Positions 20,452-28,960 of a stretch of 62,570 nucleotides of DNA are shown one piece after another. How positions within the stretch are numbered: the first letter of the stretch is position 1; the number at the start of each line of letters is the position of its first letter. A model generated the notes under the pieces. It had not been told where the DNA came from. It saw only the letters and a program-made list of their open reading frames with translations, and did no database searches. Source of the stretch: an uncultured Colwellia sp. (GTDB lineage Bacteria > Pseudomonadota > Gammaproteobacteria > Enterobacterales > Alteromonadaceae); NCBI GenBank assembly GCA_913058405.1, contig CAJXRC010000003.1:1-62570 (forward strand). Direction: 5' to 3'. Made by a program: the position numbers and the translations under genes.

Positions 20452-20688
20452 ATACCATAAATTTGGAGGTATGGGTTAATAACTATTTCATAATGTTAAC
20501 TCTATCTTTTATCTTAAAGTACTATCAGTGAACCAAATCATGATCGATACGAATCGAAAATACCCCCGAATACTGCCATCGAAAAACTACAGATAATGAG
20601 AGTTTTGCTGACAAAGTTTTAATTAATAGCTCTTTGATTGATTAGCTTGTCTACGAGTTAATTACAGACAAGCATAAAAGGAAATAAA

Positions 20689-21471
20689 ATGAATATAGAC
20701 GAAATATTAAGCTTCATTAGAGAGGGACGAGAAATACTGATCCCTGATACATGGGCACAGGGAAGAACTATATTTGGCGGGCTGACTGCAGCCATTTTAT
20801 GCGAGGCTACAGCTAAAGAAACAGAATCAAATCGTAAGTTGACAAATTTTTCTATTAATTTTATAAGACCCTTTGAGACGCTTAAGCCCTTTGAAATTAA
20901 AGTAGAAACTCAAGTGAATGGTAAGAGAGTGACCATCAAATCAGCCAGTATAATTCAAGAAGGTAAAATCAGGGCAGCAGCGCGAGCTGATTATGTTTTA
21001 CCGCTAGAATCCAGAGTGATAATTGATACATTTACCCCTCCTCAACTTAAGGAAAAAAATAGTTGTATTTACGCGCAAGATGATGACTGGCCTCCATTTT
21101 TTAGAAATTTTGACAATCATATAGCTACGAAAGGATTTCCATTCCGTGGTCCCAGTATTCCAGAAATGGGTGGATGGATGGGGTTTAAAGAACCTCTTAA
21201 CAAAATTACAAACTCGCACTTGATTTGCATGATTGATTCTTGGGCTCCCACGGCATCAATTTATTATAGAGGTGCCAAGCCAGTTTCTACACTTAGTTGG
21301 AACATTCACTTTTCTAACACAGGCCATGTATTTTTGCCGAATGACCACTTAGGCTATTTATCCAAAATAAACTTTGGCGAAAATGGCCTTAGCTCTTCAC
21401 AAGCCGATATTTGGGAGCCTGGAGGGAAACTATTAGCAAAAAGTTTCCAGACCAATATTATTTATGGATAA
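20689..21471 (+). CDS. Acyl-CoA thioesterase family protein (double hotdog)
   Basis: A 260-residue thioesterase with two hotdog halves, like TesB/4HBT_3 proteins. The first half shows GRTIFGGLTAAILCEA (hotdog helix) and FSINFIRPF, and continues KRVTIKSASIIQEGKIRAAARADYV, which is typical of acyl-CoA thioesterases. The second half contains LICMIDSWAPTASIYYRGAKPVSTLSWNIHF and ends in DIWEPGGKLLAKSFQT. The ATG at 20689 has AGGA upstream. It would hydrolyse acyl-CoA to the free acid plus CoA in the cytoplasm. It lies in the AraC/TonB-receptor cluster and precedes two gene remnants. The natural acyl chain is not readable. Confidence 0.88.
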   Translation: MNIDEILSFIREGREILIPDTWAQGRTIFGGLTAAILCEATAKETESNRKLTNFSINFIRPFETLKPFEIKVETQVNGKRVTIKSASIIQEGKIRAAARADYVLPLESRVIIDTFTPPQLKEKNSCIYAQDDDWPPFFRNFDNHIATKGFPFRGPSIPEMGGWMGFKEPLNKITNSHLICMIDSWAPTASIYYRGAKPVSTLSWNIHFSNTGHVFLPNDHLGYLSKINFGENGLSSSQADIWEPGGKLLAKSFQTNIIYG

Positions 21472-21556
21472 GTAAATTTTCATATATTCGGTAAAGACTA
21501 GAATCGTCTTATTCTGATAACTATAAATAATAAACTAAATATAAGTAGGTAAACAC

Positions 21557-21700
21557 ATGGAAAAAATCAACGTAGAAATAGAGAATAACGTACATACCAT
21601 CACGTTAAATAACGGAAAAGTGAATGCTATTACTCATCAGTTAGTTGAATGTGGTGAGCAGATTTCTGACAATTTATTGTCAATGAATGAATATATATGA
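21557..21700 (+). pseudogene. Crotonase (enoyl-CoA hydratase) N-terminal remnant
   Basis: A 47-codon open frame starting MEKINVEIENNVHTITLNNG and reading KVNAITHQLVE reproduces the first two beta strands and the KxNAxxxxLxxxL segment of crotonase-fold enzymes (about 260 residues). Similarity stops after about 33 residues and the frame ends at TGA (21698-21700). The whole active site is missing. It looks like the 5' stump of a deleted gene, joined to the hydrolase remnant that follows. Confidence 0.7.
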
Positions 21701-21998
21701 ACCACTTAAGAGTAAAATTAATGGCGCAAAAGTTATGCTAGCTGATTTTAATGCCTGTAATAACTTTGATGTTATGCATCAACTTTCTAAAATAACAATC
21801 CCTGTTCAAATTATAGTTGGTAGTAAAGATCAGATGACACCTATAAAATATGGGCAATATTTACAGAATGAACTACCTTTTGCTAAATTAGATGTAATCG
21901 ATGGAGGAACACATATGGTCTTTGCAGAAAACCCAGTAGTAGTTAATCAATCTATCGAGAGTTTTTTATCGTTATTCCCGCTACATACAATGCGATAG
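21687..21998 (+). pseudogene. Alpha/beta hydrolase C-terminal remnant
   Basis: A 103-codon frame whose residues 13-100 fit the end of an alpha/beta hydrolase: ADFNACNNFDVM, the acid strand IPVQIIVGSKDQMTP, and the histidine turn GGTHMVFAENP. The nucleophile half (GxSxG), about 150-180 residues, is missing. It overlaps the crotonase stump in another frame, so an internal deletion probably fused the front of one gene to the back of another. If translated from 21687 it would not be an active hydrolase. Confidence 0.75.
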
Positions 21999-22128
21999 TA
22001 AAGCCTATATTGCTTTGTGCCCCCTTATGTATATGGACTTCAAACGAGCAACTTCATGAACAATCACGTTCTCTTGTTAATGCCGTTTAAATGGTAAATT
22101 ATGTAGTAGGGTTTAATGTATAGATAAT

Positions 22129-22170
22129 ATGACATTAAATTAAAAGAAAAAACATTTTACTTAATGTCAT
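22129..22170. repeat. Inverted repeat after the hydrolase remnant
   Basis: ATGACATTAA (22129-22138) is the inverse of TTAATGTCAT (22161-22170), with a 22-base A-rich loop. It could be an old terminator of the decayed gene. The rest of 21999-22266 shows no gene. Confidence 0.35.
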
Positions 22171-22266
22171 CCGCTCAACGCAATAAAAAATAAGAATGAC
22201 TTATAATCATTGCTTTGGGTTTAGTATTTAACCAACTGGCTCGAGCCTAATAAGATATTTTGAATT

Positions 22267-23115
22267 ATGCACTTTCTCATTTTAGTATTTATTTCAGTTA
22301 CTCTGTGGGCCAGTTTAGCAACACTTGTAACACAGTTAAGCCATTTACCTCCATTTTTATTATTAGCTGCAAGTTTGTTTATTGGTGGTGCTTTATCTGT
22401 GCCTAAATGGCGAGACTGGCAATTCAAGCCTATTATTCTCTTTATTGGGGTCACAGGAATATTTGGTTATCATTTTTTGTTATTTATGGCTTTACGCATA
22501 TCGCCTTCAGTATCAGCTAATTTACTTAATTATTTATGGCCTTTATTCATTTTGCTGTTAACTCCAGTATTTTTTCCAAAAACTAGAATAACCTCCAAAC
22601 AACTAACGGGAACCTTAATTGCGTTCATCGGTGCTGCGCTTATTGTTCTACAAACTGACGTTGAGCTTTCATTCAAATATGGGGTAGGCTATTTATTTGC
22701 TATATTAGCAGCAATCACTTGGTCGGTTTATACATTAATGACCAAACGTGTTGCAAACTTTAGTTCGGCAACGGTGGGATTGTTTTGCTTATTTTCAAGT
22801 TTATTTTCATTGATTTTTCATTTGCTTTTTGAGCAGACACCTACTTTAGAACGTATCGATTTATACAAAATAATTCTAATAGGCATTGGTCCAATGGGAA
22901 TATCATTTTATTGTTGGGATGCAGCTGTGAAAAAAGGAGATCCAAGGGTTATAGCAAGTATTGCATATCTAATTCCTCTGTTATCGACGGGATTATTAGT
23001 GTTTTTCAATGGGCAAACCATAACTCAGTCAACTTTTTATGCTATTCCCTTAATTATTGGTGGTGCAATTATAGCAAACTTACCTAACAGCAATACGAGT
23101 ACCTTTATTAAATAG
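22267..23115 (+). CDS. EamA/DMT family transporter
   Basis: A 282-residue inner-membrane protein with about ten hydrophobic helices in two EamA repeats (about 1-130 and 140-275), the usual size and layout of drug/metabolite transporters. Typical features are a short first helix, a glycine-rich end of repeat one (LIAFIGAALIV) and ITWSVYTLMTKR at the start of repeat two. The start at 22267 has no strong ribosome site. The substrate cannot be told; many relatives export amino acids or metabolites. It lies between the decayed lipid genes and the defence island and is probably part of the core genome. Confidence 0.88.
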   Translation: MHFLILVFISVTLWASLATLVTQLSHLPPFLLLAASLFIGGALSVPKWRDWQFKPIILFIGVTGIFGYHFLLFMALRISPSVSANLLNYLWPLFILLLTPVFFPKTRITSKQLTGTLIAFIGAALIVLQTDVELSFKYGVGYLFAILAAITWSVYTLMTKRVANFSSATVGLFCLFSSLFSLIFHLLFEQTPTLERIDLYKIILIGIGPMGISFYCWDAAVKKGDPRVIASIAYLIPLLSTGLLVFFNGQTITQSTFYAIPLIIGGAIIANLPNSNTSTFIK

Positions 23116-23393
23116 GTAACTATTCAAATTCTTACATGTGATTATTAGTTGTTGAATGGTCTGTATGCCTACTTTGTTTTCTATAGCGCTAAGTGAAGCT
23201 CCACAGAATTTAATACCTAAAATCATATTAATCTAATGTCCGCTTTGGTATTTTCTAATCAAACTAGGATTTTTGACTTTATAAATTCCTGATGAAATTT
23301 AGAACAATTCTATTATCTAACGCAGGGCTGATTTTCATCGGTTCAAATGTCGCTAGATAAGCCAAGGCTAAGGTCTTCTTTCGTATCTTTGCT

Positions 23394-23480
23394 GACCTAA
23401 TCAACTGTACGATTAGGTCAAACCCAAAATTGAAAAATGTCAGATTAAATATGAGCTACTACAATTTAGTTGTAGTAGCT
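23394..23480 (-). terminator. Two hairpins at the 3' end of the DUF2384-like gene
   Basis: AGCTACTACAA (23454-23464) pairs with TTGTAGTAGCT (23470-23480), overlapping the stop codon of the minus-strand gene. Further on, GACCTAATC (23394-23402) pairs with GATTAGGTC (23411-23419). Either could end transcription coming from the right. The remaining 23116-23393 shows no gene. Confidence 0.55.
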
Positions 23481-23676
23481 AAGCAAAACCACCTTGTTTG
23501 ATATGTTCTAGATATTTTTTCATCGCTTCAAAACCGCCATTATCAATAACTTCTTGGGCGGTTTTGTTAAACGAAGGAATTACCTCTGATTCGTACCATT
23601 TAAGCGCTGCTGCTTTTGAACCAGCCCATTGTTGAATGAAGCTTAAGACAAATTGTTTCTGCTCTTCTTGAGTCAA
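23479..23676 (-). CDS. Small DUF2384-like (MbcA/ParS/Xre antitoxin C-domain-like) protein
   Basis: A 65-residue protein. ALKWYESEVIPSFNKTAQEVIDNGGFEAMKKYL followed by GG-F-A resembles the short helical DUF2384 module found at the C-terminus of Xre/ParS/MbcA antitoxins (pattern A..W....IP.F...TA.E....G..EA...YL). The start is TTG at 23676 behind a GGTGGGG ribosome site. No toxin (RES domain) partner is next to it, and no HTH is present, so an orphan or a different role is possible. It lies 45 bases downstream of the helicase gene on the same strand and may be its third gene. Confidence 0.6.
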   Translation of the reverse strand: MTQEEQKQFVLSFIQQWAGSKAAALKWYESEVIPSFNKTAQEVIDNGGFEAMKKYLEHIKQGGFA

Positions 23677-23721
23677 AACATCCCCACCTTTAATGTTTAG
23701 CTAATTGGTATTAGCCTTTAA

Positions 23722-25155
23722 TTATCGTAATTCACTCAGCCCTAAAGCGATAGACTCTTGCTGAAACCGACCAAAAATATTAACGACTTTTTCATAAGAG
23801 CTTGTCAAAAAATGTTCCTCAACTGTTTCACTAATTCCGTCAAAGGCACGATGTTCAATAAGGTTATCAAATCCACTGAGTTCCAGTTCTGCTTTAGGGT
23901 TAACCTTTCTTGTCTTGTCGAATGTAACAATATTCATTTCATCACCATTTAAATCATCTTTAATATTAGTTTTCATCTTTTCAAACTTAACAACATCAGC
24001 TTCAAAAGGAACATTTTGCTTAACACGGTATGCATACTCTAAAAGCTTTGGTTCAGCGGGCATATACATAACAGCCTCTTGATTCTTTGAACCAGTCATT
24101 CTCAGTATTCGACCTAAAATCTGTCTAAAGTGCATTTCAGTTTTGATGTTGGTGAGGTGGCAGCATATCTGTAAGCGAGGAATATTCGTTCCTTCACTGA
24201 TCATTCCTACAGAAATTATCCATTTAGTTTGTGCATGCCTAAATTGTTGAATAATAATGGTTGGCTCACTTTCCCTGTAGGTAACAACAACACTATCTTC
24301 GTTAAAGCAGGCTTTCATTAACGTTGAAATTTGTCGCGCATGATCAACAGATGATGCAACAATTAAGCCTGCTGCGTCTGAGTTATTTATTCGAATTGAA
24401 CTTAGCTTTTTTTGTGCTGAAGAAATTACATATTTAATTACCGCTTCATTTTCAATAATCTCTTGATAAGGAACTACTGACTCCATTAATAAAGATTTAA
24501 AGCTACTGAATATTTTTGTCTCAACGTCATCTACAACCGAAATGTTATTATTATCAATCGCAATTATCTGCGGCACACGACAAACATCGTCAGTAATGGC
24601 CTCAGCAAGCCCATAAACATAATCACACGATATTTTGTTGCTAGGATGCATATAGTTTGAAAGAACAATAGGAGCAGCATCAGAGCGCCAAGGAGTGCCT
24701 GTTAACGCTAAAGTAAATTTCGCCTTATCTTGAATGTTCAGTATTATCTGTTCACCCCATGCATTGGCATTATCAATATTCGATCCTGCACAATGATGAA
24801 TCTCATCGAATATCACAAACACTCGATACCGTTCAAATAGCTGCCAAAAATTAGCATCTAAATACTGCAAATTTTGATACGTTAGAGATCTCCCTCTAGC
24901 GCCTATCAGTCCATCAAACCGCTCTCGGGTCTTTAGCTGCAAGCTTTCACTAAAATCTTGAGAAACAATTGAAGAAGGTGAAAAGCAAATGATCAAATCG
25001 ACCATGTTATTTTTTAACAACTGGTCAGCCAATTCAGATGCCATCAAGGTTTTACCTGCTCCTGGTGTTGCTAAGGCTAAAAAATGGCTAGTGCCAGTCT
25101 GGTATTTTTTTAACGCTAAACTAATACACTCAGCTTGCCATTGTCTCAGTTTCAT
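23722..25155 (-). CDS. DEAD/DEAH-box helicase (SF2), probable defence gene
   Basis: A 477-residue SF2 helicase/translocase of compact form. Walker A is P31-G-A-G-K35-T36, Walker B is D117-E-I-H-H, motif III is LTGTPWRSD near 155, and motif VI is FRQILGRILRMTGS near 335-350. The two RecA domains fill about residues 1-360. A C-terminal tail of about 110 residues has no motif I know, and no nuclease is visible. Its start overlaps the end of the preceding small gene by four bases (ATGA type), so the two are translationally coupled. It sits in a defence island beside a type I restriction locus. DNA or RNA remodelling as part of an anti-phage pair is inference. Confidence 0.87.
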   Translation of the reverse strand: MKLRQWQAECISLALKKYQTGTSHFLALATPGAGKTLMASELADQLLKNNMVDLIICFSPSSIVSQDFSESLQLKTRERFDGLIGARGRSLTYQNLQYLDANFWQLFERYRVFVIFDEIHHCAGSNIDNANAWGEQIILNIQDKAKFTLALTGTPWRSDAAPIVLSNYMHPSNKISCDYVYGLAEAITDDVCRVPQIIAIDNNNISVVDDVETKIFSSFKSLLMESVVPYQEIIENEAVIKYVISSAQKKLSSIRINNSDAAGLIVASSVDHARQISTLMKACFNEDSVVVTYRESEPTIIIQQFRHAQTKWIISVGMISEGTNIPRLQICCHLTNIKTEMHFRQILGRILRMTGSKNQEAVMYMPAEPKLLEYAYRVKQNVPFEADVVKFEKMKTNIKDDLNGDEMNIVTFDKTRKVNPKAELELSGFDNLIEHRAFDGISETVEEHFLTSSYEKVVNIFGRFQQESIALGLSELR

Positions 25156-25673
25156 ATTTTCTCTAGTGGTTTATCTTGTTTAAGTAAGCCTTCAATAGCC
25201 CTGATCTTCCCTAATATTCTGGTGTTGTTATCTCTAGCCATATTGTATTGTGGCTGTAATTCATCAACTAATTGAGGAAATTCTGAATAAAGCTCTTTGT
25301 ATGCTTCAGACTCCCCTATATTCAAAAGAAGCTCAGCTTTGTAATGATTCAATTTAGCAAATAATAGTGTTTGCTTATCACCATGTTTCACAGAAGTTTT
25401 TTCTTCTGGTTTAATCTTTAATGCCATCGTGTTAACGTCAAAATTATCCGTTTTACTATAACGGATTCCCCCTTTATTTTTAAATTTCGATTTTTTAAGC
25501 CAGCCTTTTTTTACCAATTTTAAAAGTTCAGCATATATCTTCCGTCGAACATTTGAAGGTTCTAATGAAGAGTCGTTTTTCAATACTAAATAAGCCGACC
25601 TAACATCGCTCGTTGTGAAGTGATCAAAGTTTGTCGCGACAATAATTTGAGCTACAAAAGGGTCTATTTTCAT
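25152..25673 (-). CDS. Uncharacterised protein, winged-helix-like, coupled to the helicase
   Basis: A 173-residue protein with no family I can name. Residues 1-70 look like a winged-helix domain: helix TTSDVRSAYLVL, then VRRKIYAELLKLVKKGWLKKS and a wing GGIRYSKTD. Residues 95-170 are mostly helical and charged, with a leucine pattern that could form a coiled coil. It comes first in a two-gene unit and its end overlaps the helicase start. It could be the DNA-binding or target-recognition partner, or a regulator. It is divergent from the XRE gene at 25813, with paired repeats in the gap. Confidence 0.7.
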   Translation of the reverse strand: MKIDPFVAQIIVATNFDHFTTSDVRSAYLVLKNDSSLEPSNVRRKIYAELLKLVKKGWLKKSKFKNKGGIRYSKTDNFDVNTMALKIKPEEKTSVKHGDKQTLLFAKLNHYKAELLLNIGESEAYKELYSEFPQLVDELQPQYNMARDNNTRILGKIRAIEGLLKQDKPLEKI

Positions 25674-25692
25674 TTTTATTATTGCTATAAAA

Positions 25693-25743
25693 GTTAATTA
25701 GTTGATAAGAAAGTAAATAAATTGATATATGTGTTAATTAGTT
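25693..25743. promoter_or_regulatory. Direct repeats in the divergent region before the XRE gene
   Basis: GTTAATTAGTT occurs exactly at 25693-25703 and 25733-25743, 40 bases apart. The gap lies between the helicase unit (minus) and the XRE regulator (plus). The sites may be operators through which the XRE protein controls both sides. Confidence 0.5.
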
Positions 25744-25812
25744 TCATTATATGTCATGGGTTGGGGCACTGCAATATGGGAAAATTTATTCTTTTATTTG
25801 CGGAAGTTTTGC

Positions 25813-26052
25813 ATGCAGCCTGTACAAACGTTAATTGGCATGAATATCAAACTTGCTCGAACGAAACGTTCCATAACTCAAGCCGAAGTAGCTAATAAGA
25901 TAGGAATAGAAGCAAGTTATCTCAGCCGAATTGAAAGAGGTACAGTGCCTGTTTCATGTGAAAGGATTTATGAAATTATTCATTTCCTCCATTGCGATAT
26001 TAATGAGATTTTTCCTGTTCCATCAGAAGTCGAAACACAATTCAATCGATGA
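25813..26052 (+). CDS. XRE-family HTH regulator (controller-like)
   Basis: A 79-residue single-domain XRE regulator. The helix-turn-helix fills residues 10-65: IKLARTKRSITQAEVANKIG, ASYLSRIERG, then the fourth and fifth helices ending in INEIFPVP. Size and layout match controller (C) proteins of restriction-modification systems. A longer frame opens at 25756, but GGAAG lies before the ATG at 25813 and the family starts here. hsdM follows 212 bases downstream on the same strand. It probably times the expression of the hsd genes and/or the divergent helicase unit; the paired repeats at 25693-25743 are candidate sites. Confidence 0.82.
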   Translation: MQPVQTLIGMNIKLARTKRSITQAEVANKIGIEASYLSRIERGTVPVSCERIYEIIHFLHCDINEIFPVPSEVETQFNR

Positions 26053-26264
26053 TATAGATCATAAACCTTATATTTATAAAGTAGATATAAGTAATGTTAA
26101 GAGATTTTTAGAGTATATTAACCCTATCATTTATATGTGTTATTTACACAACAAAAACAATAAGCTATCGAGTCGCCTTCAGATATTAGAATATCATTGC
26201 CTTCTCTTTCCATCGCATTAACTCAATAGAAATGCCTCAATAGCTAACAAGGACTTTTACCAAC

Positions 26265-27749
26265 ATGTTTGAACAAGTATTTAAAAACGTCGACGACATC
26301 TTCCACAAAGACGCAGGTTGCTCCTCTGAGCTAGATTACACCGAACAATCATCATGGATGTTATTTTTAAAATACCTCGACGACCTTGAGTTTACCAAGT
26401 CGCAAGAAGCTGAAATGATGGCTGAAACCTATGAGTACATCATCGACGAGCAATACCGTTGGAGCCAATGGGCTGCGCCTAAAGATGCAGAGGGTAACTT
26501 TGATCATAACAACGCCTTAACGGGTGATGACTTAATGGGCTTTGTTGATGGCCAATTATTCCCTTACCTAAAAGGCTTTAAGCAACGTGCTGATAACGCC
26601 AATACCATTGAATACAAAATTGGTGAGATTTTTAGCGAGATAAAAAACAAAATTCAAAGTGGTTATTCACTGCGTGACGCACTGGAAAAAGTTGATTCAT
26701 TACGCTTTCGCTCACAGCAAGAAAAACACGAACTAAGCCACTTATACGAAGCCAAAATTAAAAACATGGGTAACGCAGGCCGTAACGGTGGCGAATACTA
26801 CACGCCTCGCCCATTAATCCGCGCGATGATTGACGTTGTACAACCACAAATTGGCGAAACCATTTACGACGGTGCCGCTGGCTCAGCAGGATTTTTATGT
26901 GAAGCCTTTGATTACCTACGCCAAGGTGGGCGCGACAAAGTTAAGTTAAGCACCAGTGATTTAGCAACACTGCAAAACGATACCTTTTACGCGAAAGAGA
27001 AAAAGTCACTGGCGTACGTTATCGCCATCATGAACATGATTTTGCACGGTATTGAAGCGCCTAATGTATTACATACCAATACGCTCTCTGAAAATCTACA
27101 AGATATTCAGCCAAGTAACCAACACAGCATCATTTTAGCTAACCCACCGTTTGGCGGCAAAGAGCGTAAAGAGGTTCAAGAGAACTTCCCAATACAAACC
27201 GGCGAAACCGCATTTTTGTTTTTACAGCATTTTATTAAAATGCTTAAACCCGGCGGTCGTGCTGCCATCGTCATTAAAAACACGTTCTTAAGTAACACCG
27301 ATAATGCGGCTGTTGCTCTGCGTAAAGAGTTACTAGAAAACTGTAATTTACACACTGTATTAGATTGTCCAGCTGGCACATTTTTAGGCGCGGGTGTGAA
27401 AACAGTAGTGCTGTTCTTTACCAAAGGCGAACCCACCTTAAATACATGGTTTTACGAACTGAATGTCGGTCGTAACATGGGTAAAACTAATCCGTTGAAT
27501 GACAAAGACTTAAAAGAGTTTGTTGAACTGCAAAAAGCTGCCGTCAACAATCGCGAAAAAGGTGAAACTGATAAATCATGGTCATTAGCCATCAGTGATA
27601 TTGATGAAACTACCTATGACTTGTCGGTTAAAAACCCGAACATTGAAGAAGCTGCACCACTGCGTGAACCTAAAGTGATTATTGACGACATCATTGCACT
27701 TGATAAAGAGTCAGAGGCGATCTTAGCTAAGATTCAGGAGTTGTTGTAA
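26265..27749 (+). CDS. hsdM: Type I restriction-modification system, DNA methyltransferase subunit M
   Basis: A 494-residue N6-adenine methyltransferase subunit. The N-terminal helical domain (1-150) begins with a DILHKDAGCSSEL-like segment. The SAM-binding motif I is DGAAGSAGFL near 202-211, and the catalytic motif IV is N293-P-P-F. Length agrees with HsdM of the EcoAI/EcoE type. With HsdS it makes the methyltransferase and with HsdR the restriction complex. Its stop shares one base with the hsdS start (TAATG), a coupled arrangement. No mutation is visible in the motifs, so the methylase should be active. Confidence 0.96.
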   Translation: MFEQVFKNVDDIFHKDAGCSSELDYTEQSSWMLFLKYLDDLEFTKSQEAEMMAETYEYIIDEQYRWSQWAAPKDAEGNFDHNNALTGDDLMGFVDGQLFPYLKGFKQRADNANTIEYKIGEIFSEIKNKIQSGYSLRDALEKVDSLRFRSQQEKHELSHLYEAKIKNMGNAGRNGGEYYTPRPLIRAMIDVVQPQIGETIYDGAAGSAGFLCEAFDYLRQGGRDKVKLSTSDLATLQNDTFYAKEKKSLAYVIAIMNMILHGIEAPNVLHTNTLSENLQDIQPSNQHSIILANPPFGGKERKEVQENFPIQTGETAFLFLQHFIKMLKPGGRAAIVIKNTFLSNTDNAAVALRKELLENCNLHTVLDCPAGTFLGAGVKTVVLFFTKGEPTLNTWFYELNVGRNMGKTNPLNDKDLKEFVELQKAAVNNREKGETDKSWSLAISDIDETTYDLSVKNPNIEEAAPLREPKVIIDDIIALDKESEAILAKIQELL

Positions 27750-28906
27750 TGAAGGTTGGTGATTTTTGTAAAACAGGTGCAGGTGGTACACCTCTAAAAA
27801 GTAATCGTAGATTTTACGAAGGGGGAACTATTCCTTGGTTACTTAGTGGTGAAGTTGGTAATCGTGATATTACAGAAACAAAAAAATTCATCACACAAGA
27901 AGGTTTAGATGGATCATCTGCAAAGATGTTCCCAGTTAATACTGTTTTGATTGCTATGTATGGTGCAACCGCTGGTGAAGTTGGTATTCTACGTTGCGAT
28001 GCATCGACCAACCAAGCGGTATGTGGAATTCTCCCTAACGAAAAGGTTTTACCTGAGTATCTATATTATTTCTTCTTGAATCATAAAGATCTATTGATTG
28101 CTCAAGCGGTTGGAAACGCTCAACCTAATATTTCTCAGTTAAAGATAAAAAATACTGAAATTCCACTTCCTCCCATCCCAGAACAAAAACGCATTGTAGC
28201 ATTGCTCGACACCGTGTTTGCCGATTTAGAACAAACCCGCGCTAAAACCGAACAAAACCTAAAAAATGCCCGCGAGTTGTTTGAAAGCTACCTGCAACAA
28301 GTCTTCAGTCAAAAAGGTGAAGGTTGGGAAAGCATTCCTTTAGGAGGCATTGCTGATTTAGTTGATTCTTTACATACAACGCCTAAATATATTGATGAAG
28401 GCGGCTTTCCAATGGTTAGGGTAACAGAAATAAAGAAAAGTGGTTTAAGCCTCAAGAAAGCGAAGAGAGTAGACCAAGAAACCTATGAAAAATTTTCAAA
28501 AAGGCATAAGTCCTGTGTAGGTGACATCATTCTATCTCGTGTAGGTGCATCTTATGGTATTCCAGTAATTGTTGAGACGGATGAAGTTTTTTGTCTTGGT
28601 CAAAATACTGTATTTATTCTTCCCAAAATCAATTCATATTGGCTTTATTATTTTTTATTGAGCCCTGTTGCTAAAGAACAAATAGATAGTTTTGTTGCGG
28701 GTAGTGCACAGCCTACTGTTAGCATGAAAAGTATTAGGCAACTCATAGTTCCTATTCCTTCGAAACTTGAACAAGATAGAATTGAACCTGAAATCAAAAA
28801 AGTATTGAGTCAATCAAATCAACTAATAGACATTTATCGCAAAAAATTAAGCTCGATAGACGAACTAAAAAAATCCATCTTACAGAAAGCCTTTAATGGT
28901 GAGTGA
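27749..28906 (+). CDS. hsdS: Type I restriction-modification system, specificity subunit S
   Basis: A 385-residue specificity subunit with two target-recognition domains (TRD), about 1-145 and 195-335. Each is followed by a long helical conserved region: IPEQKRIVALLDTVFADLEQ (central) and LSSIDELKKSILQKAFNGE (distal). The central helical part is richer in G+C than the two recognition domains, which fits exchange of these domains by recombination. Both helical regions are intact, so the subunit should be functional; the recognised sequence is bipartite but cannot be read from the protein. It is coupled to hsdM, and hsdR follows after 54 bases. Confidence 0.95.
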   Translation: MKVGDFCKTGAGGTPLKSNRRFYEGGTIPWLLSGEVGNRDITETKKFITQEGLDGSSAKMFPVNTVLIAMYGATAGEVGILRCDASTNQAVCGILPNEKVLPEYLYYFFLNHKDLLIAQAVGNAQPNISQLKIKNTEIPLPPIPEQKRIVALLDTVFADLEQTRAKTEQNLKNARELFESYLQQVFSQKGEGWESIPLGGIADLVDSLHTTPKYIDEGGFPMVRVTEIKKSGLSLKKAKRVDQETYEKFSKRHKSCVGDIILSRVGASYGIPVIVETDEVFCLGQNTVFILPKINSYWLYYFLLSPVAKEQIDSFVAGSAQPTVSMKSIRQLIVPIPSKLEQDRIEPEIKKVLSQSNQLIDIYRKKLSSIDELKKSILQKAFNGE

Positions 28907-28960
28907 ACCACAACGGCGAAGTAATCACCGGTAAACCATTTTATAACACAGGTAAGTGTC

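Noticed and set aside
26053-26264. Second gene between the XRE regulator and hsdM
   Set aside because: The frame 25931-26221 overlaps the XRE gene in another frame and its tail shows no likeness to any protein. The gap seems only to hold the hsdM promoter.
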